64,000 bases of DNA, from contig NC_081831.1 of assembly GCF_030867095.1 (NCBI RefSeq), forward strand, positions 39,679,319-39,743,318. The letters are read 5' to 3'. This stretch comes from Alligator mississippiensis. Lineage: Eukaryota > Chordata > Crocodylia > Alligatoridae. Of this stretch, positions 62,429 to 64,000 are shown piece by piece. The position numbers were made by a program, and so were the translations under genes. The notes below the pieces were generated by a model that searched no databases, was not told the origin of the DNA, and saw only the letters and a list, made by a program, of their open reading frames with translations. The number at the start of each line of letters is the position of its first letter. Positions within the stretch are counted from its first letter, which is position 1.

Positions 62429-63251
62429 CAGGGGTAGGCAATGTTTTTTGGCTGGAGTGCCGAAAAAAACCACAATGTCTACCTTGGAAGGTGCCGAAGT
62501 GCCGGCATGCTAGAAAAAACCAAATGAGGGCCTGTTTGTGTGTGTGCGTGTGTGTGTGTGCGTGTGTGTGTGTGTGTGTGTACCTGGCAGGATGCACTGC
62601 ATAGTAGTATATTTAATAATCATAAATGTTGCCTTTGTTGTTGCATATTCCTTTTTTGTTGAGCCATGTTGCAATGAGAGAGAAAAAAGAGACAAATAAG
62701 AGAAAGAGAGAGAGAGAAAAAAAGGAGAGCAGAGAGAGAACCAGACACACGCACACAGAGAACCACGTGCACAAACAGAGAACCAGAACACACCCAAAAC
62801 AGACACATGCACACACACATCCAGAACATGGATGCATGCAAAACAGACACATGCACACACACAACCAGACACATGTGTGCGCACACAGACACACAGGACC
62901 AGACAGAGGTAGACAAACACACAGAACCAGATGCACGGGCACACGGACAAAGTCCTGGGCTGCTGGACAAAGTCCACTCCAAGGCACGCACGCATGCACG
63001 CACGCACGCACTCGCTGGTATGGAGCTAATGCCAGAGCCCAGAGCAGATGTTTGCAGCCTTTAGCCAGCCCAGGCTCTGGGTAGCTGCTGCTAACCATGG
63101 CAGGGCTTGCAGCTGCCCAGCTGCCTGCTGGGAGCAGCCCGAGCTTTGTGGCTGGCAGCAGCTGCCTAGAGCCCAGGTCAGTGGTGGCGTGCCAAGCAAA
63201 ATGGCCTCACGTGCCGTGCTCGGCCCATGTGCCGGGGGTTGCTGACCCCTA
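62429..63251. mobile_element. Non-autonomous hAT element, 823 bp, with microsatellites
   Basis: Ends CAGGGGTAGGCAA and the complement of TAGGGGTCAGCAAC, flanked by ATCTACAG (62421-62428) and ACCTACAG (63252-63259), 7 of 8 matching. Inside are a (GT)n run (62536-62580), GAGA-rich DNA (62680-62740) and CACACA-rich DNA (62745-62960). These cause the long Cys/Val and His/Thr open frames. Confidence 0.8.
62536..62580. repeat. (GT)n microsatellite, interrupted
   Basis: GT dinucleotides with three GC interruptions, inside the hAT element. Confidence 0.9.
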
Positions 63252-63259
63252 ACCTACAG

Positions 63260-64000
63260 GGTTTCTAGCAAATGAGACCTGCATTGGCACCGAGACAGCT
63301 GTCTCATCCTGGGAGTAATGAAGCCCAGAGCACAATGACTGGGGAGCATTTTGACTGCTGTGAGGCACCTCTTGAGAGGCCAGGCCCCTTATGCTGGGGT
63401 CATCCCACTTTCCAGTAAGGGTATAGGCCTGAACTGACAGGTGCCAGCCAGACAACATGGCACCTAAGGAACTCTGCCCCCAGGCCCAAACAGAGGCTGG
63501 GATGGCTGTGACACTCCTCAGCCAGTGGGGCTTTGAGCAGGAGCTAGAAAGGAGATATAAGAGCAATAAGGCTCATTCAGCCCCAGGGCCTGACCCCTTG
63601 CAGGGGCTGCTACACCAGGGCCAAGAGAGTCAGAGTCAGGTCTTCAGCAAGAGACCTTAGCGGAGACGGAGGGCTCCAAACAGCTGAGAGTCCCCAGGGC
63701 CTGCTGGGAGGGCCCCAGGGTCAGAAGCCACTATGTGAACAACTAGCAGGAAGGCAAAGAAGGGAGCAGCCCCCACCAGCCAACAAGAAGGGCAGGGAGG
63801 AAGCATGTGTAGTACACAGCAGAAAGAGGGAGGAACTCGTGAGATAATGGCCAGGGCAGGGTGAGGACTTGCAACAAGCCAGGAGACTCTAGGGTCCAGA
63901 TTCCATTCTGCCTATTGGATGTACAAGGAGATTTGGGCACCACAGTGCGACTCTCCCACTCTGCTTGAGTCTTAAGAATCCATTCATGCATCAGATTTTG
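63260..64000. other. Right edge, nothing recognised
   Basis: No exon or repeat end is visible before the window stops. Apelin (APLN), the next gene in mammals, was looked for on both strands and not found. Confidence 0.4.

Noticed and set aside
62510..63098. Cys/Val-rich minus-strand frames and His/Thr-rich plus-strand frames
   Set aside because: These are translations of GT/CA microsatellites inside a hAT element.
52400..64000. Apelin gene expected next to OCRL by mammalian synteny
   Set aside because: No codon pattern for the conserved C-terminal peptide was seen on either strand. It probably lies beyond the window or has moved.

Overview
The window is vertebrate nuclear DNA, most likely from a crocodilian. 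The evidence is an intron-rich vertebrate gene with a CpG-island promoter, CR1 LINE copies whose 3' ends carry a (TTTCATAGA)n tail, many hAT DNA transposons with 8-bp target duplications, Penelope-like element (PLE) relics and retroviral-type LTRs. This mix fits crocodilians or turtles better than mammals. The crocodilian call is inference from repeat style and was not checked by search. Nothing bacterial or plasmid-like is present. LAYOUT: 1-22.9 kb is gene-poor and made of nested repeats. A roughly 7.2-kb relic hAT transposon (452-7616) carries a broken BED-finger transposase on the minus strand. Inside it sit a fold-back PLE, a 487-bp solo LTR with a 4-bp target duplication, and an antisense CR1. 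Further right are two sense CR1 copies (one split by an LTR-like insert), a repeat family whose head is a GTAACAG...CTGTTAC palindrome, and simple repeats. GENE: 23.18-52.4 kb on the plus strand is OCRL, the inositol polyphosphate 5-phosphatase of Lowe syndrome. I could place all 24 coding exons with splice sites and phase. They give a 907-residue product with an N-terminal PH domain carrying a clathrin box LIDIA, a FEDNF AP-2 motif, a 5-phosphatase domain with all catalytic motifs, an ASH domain and a RhoGAP-like domain. There is no C-terminal CAAX box, which separates it from the paralogue INPP5B. A 24-nt microexon (exon 19) is retained. Introns 1 and 21 look like minor (U12-type) spliceosome introns. 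The introns hold further hAT, CR1 and MITE insertions. DOWNSTREAM: 52.4-64 kb contains no coding gene I can defend. It holds PLE pieces, several hAT MITEs with exact or near-exact target duplications, and GT/CA-rich microsatellites. The most useful observations concern OCRL splicing: two U12-type introns, a (TG)9 tract in place of a polypyrimidine tract before exon 5, the microexon that changes the residue after clathrin box 2, and direct repeats flanking exon 3. Structurally, a 107-bp identical duplication abuts the 5' end of a young intronic CR1, and the PLE relics carry hammerhead-ribozyme-like cores.
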